7,041 nt of DNA, taken from NCBI GenBank assembly GCA_947505565.1, contig CANNLB010000129.1, positions 1-7,041 on the forward strand, given 5' to 3'. The notes under the pieces were generated by a model. The model had not been told where the DNA came from. It ran no database searches and saw only the letters and a program-made list of their open reading frames with translations. This stretch comes from Acidobacteriota bacterium. GTDB lineage: Bacteria; Acidobacteriota; Terriglobia; Bryobacterales; Bryobacteraceae. The position numbers were made by a program, and so were the translations under genes. Below, piece by piece: positions 5,721 to 7,041 of the stretch (positions are counted from its first letter, which is position 1; each line of letters begins with the position of its first letter).

Positions 5721-7041
5721 TTGCTTCGTCACTTTCGTAAACTTGCCCTCCTTGGGACTGTCGTCTTGGCTCGCGCAGCCGAGCCGGGCCAACTCGACGC
5801 TAACCTGTCGATGTTTACGGTGATGTGCGCCCTTCATGCCGGGGGGTACGATGCGGAGATTGATTCGCCGAATAACCATCCGATTCGGGCTGCCGTCGTG
5901 AAGAATCTGGCCAGCCGCCAGCTGAAAACCGGGACCGAGATTCGCGAGTGGCTCGAGAACCGGAAGCTGGGTCCGAAGAATCTGGATCTGAATCGCTTTA
6001 TCTCGTTCGCGCTTTCCGTGCAGGGCCCGCCGAATTTCGGCTACAAGTTCGCTTCTCACGAAATGCCGCCCGATGTGGTGCCGCTGGCCGGCTTTGAACG
6101 GCTGCTGAGCCGGTTCTACGCTGAAGCGCAGATCGAGGCGCTGTATAAACAGGCCCAGCCGGCGATCGACAAAATGCTCGAGCGGTATCAGGAGCCGGTG
6201 GTGCAGACGATCGGCCAAGTGAATGGTTACCTGCGCAATCCGACCAGCGGCTACACCGGCCGACGCTTTTTCGTCTACCTCGAACTGCTCGGCCCACCGA
6301 ATCACATCCAAACGCGGGCCTACAAAGATGACTATTTCCTAGTGCTGACCCCTTCGCCGGAAATCCAGACGGACTATATCCGCTACGCCTATTTGCAATA
6401 TTTGCTCGACCCGCTCAGCTTCAAGTTCGCGGCAAACCTCGAAAAGAAAAAACCGCTGATTGACCTGGCGCAAGCGGCCCCGGCGCTGGAAGAGTACTAC
6501 AAACAGGATTTTTCGTTGTTGGCAACGGCTAGCCTGATCCGCGCCATCGAAGCCCGTCTTGACAAGAAGAAGGACCCGGCCCAGGCGCTGCGCGAAGGCT
6601 TTATTCTGACGCCCTACTTCAGCGAAGCGCTGGCGAAGTATGAAACGCAGGAAGCGTCCATGCGACTCTACTATCGAGAGATGATCGACGCGATCGATTT
6701 GAAAAAAGAGGATCAGCGGCTGATGACGGTCGACTTCATCAAAGAGCGGCCGAAGCGGGCGATCAGGGTGGCACCGCGGGAAGTGAAGGTGGCCTTGACC
6801 GGTGCGGTCAAAACTCTCGACGACGGAGAAGAGTTGTACCGAGCGGCCAAGCTGGAGCCCGCCCGGGCCGCGTTTCTGAAGGCGTTGCAGGAGACGCCGG
6901 ACCGTCCTTTACACGCCAAGGCCTATTACGGCCTGGCACGCGTTGCCGCTCGGCAGGCCAATCTTGAACTGGCCGAGAAGTTGTTTTCAAAAGTGCTCGA
7001 ACTGAATCCTGACCCGCAAACCAAGGCGTGGAGCCATGTGT
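5721..7041 (+). CDS. Exported TPR-repeat protein with N-terminal domain of unknown function (3'-truncated)
   Basis: The frame is open from TTG at 5721 to the window edge, giving 440 codons with no stop. TTG is chosen because GAGGA sits eight bases upstream, a TAA at 5703 closes the frame, and the start gives a signal peptide (basic MLRHFRK, hydrophobic LALLGTVVL, ARA cleavage motif near residue 19). The next ATG (5811, residue 31) would lose the export signal. Residues about 25-350 form a mostly helical domain that I do not recognise with certainty. It includes GPPNFGYKF near 102-110, a strand-rich part near 181-210 (FFVYLELLGPP) and YAYLQYLLDPL near 222-232. From about 365 on there are two TPR-like helix pairs, ending in ALQETPD and VLELNPD, and more repeats may follow beyond the edge. 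The gene starts 20 bases after the TonB receptor stop and is probably co-transcribed. Likely periplasmic; function unknown, possibly a partner in scaffolding or processing for the receptor. Confidence 0.85.
   Translation, partial: MLRHFRKLALLGTVVLARAAEPGQLDANLSMFTVMCALHAGGYDAEIDSPNNHPIRAAVVKNLASRQLKTGTEIREWLENRKLGPKNLDLNRFISFALSVQGPPNFGYKFASHEMPPDVVPLAGFERLLSRFYAEAQIEALYKQAQPAIDKMLERYQEPVVQTIGQVNGYLRNPTSGYTGRRFFVYLELLGPPNHIQTRAYKDDYFLVLTPSPEIQTDYIRYAYLQYLLDPLSFKFAANLEKKKPLIDLAQAAPALEEYYKQDFSLLATASLIRAIEARLDKKKDPAQALREGFILTPYFSEALAKYETQEASMRLYYREMIDAIDLKKEDQRLMTVDFIKERPKRAIRVAPREVKVALTGAVKTLDDGEELYRAAKLEPARAAFLKALQETPDRPLHAKAYYGLARVAARQANLELAEKLFSKVLELNPDPQTKAWSHV

Noticed and set aside
5685..6311. 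208-codon - strand frame opposite the TPR gene
   Set aside because: The + strand frame here has a ribosome binding site, signal peptide and continuous coding character; the - strand frame has none of these.

Overview
The window is a GC-rich, densely coding stretch of chromosome from a Gram-negative bacterium. An outer-membrane TonB-dependent receptor and several predicted Sec-exported proteins show the Gram-negative envelope. The style of the encoded proteins (short signal peptides ending in '..FAQ' or '..SAQ', a secreted M20 peptidase, an exported TPR protein behind a small TonB receptor) reminds me of Acidobacteriota, perhaps the Bryobacterales/Solibacter group. That placement is an impression from protein style, not a phylogenetic result. 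I see no tRNA, rRNA, CRISPR array, insertion sequence, phage gene or attachment site.

Left part (1-2528, + strand): three tightly packed genes that look like one transcription unit. A D-2-hydroxyacid dehydrogenase, probably cut at its 5' end, is followed after 13 bases by proC (pyrroline-5-carboxylate reductase, last step of proline synthesis). proC overlaps a PIG-L/LmbE-type zinc deacetylase by the four bases ATGA. All three look cytoplasmic. The first two are NAD(P)-dependent oxidoreductases; the deacetylase has no evident metabolic link to proline.

Middle (2517-3887, - strand): a predicted secreted M20-family metallopeptidase, which converges on the deacetylase gene with a 12-base overlap of the 3' ends. 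Its start codon lies 22 bases from that of the divergently transcribed TonB-dependent receptor (3910-5700, + strand).

Right part (3910-7041, + strand): the receptor is followed after 20 bases by a TTG-initiated gene for an exported protein with C-terminal TPR repeats, which runs off the right edge. Receptor and TPR protein are probably co-transcribed. With the divergent peptidase they could form a small envelope unit for breaking down and taking up peptide-like or acyl-amino-acid compounds, but the substrate cannot be read from the sequence.

Nothing here amounts to a clearly new system. The points most worth a second look are the 22-base head-to-head spacing of the two envelope genes, the 15-base triplicated repeat beside the receptor's TonB box, and the N-terminal domain of unknown function in the TPR protein.
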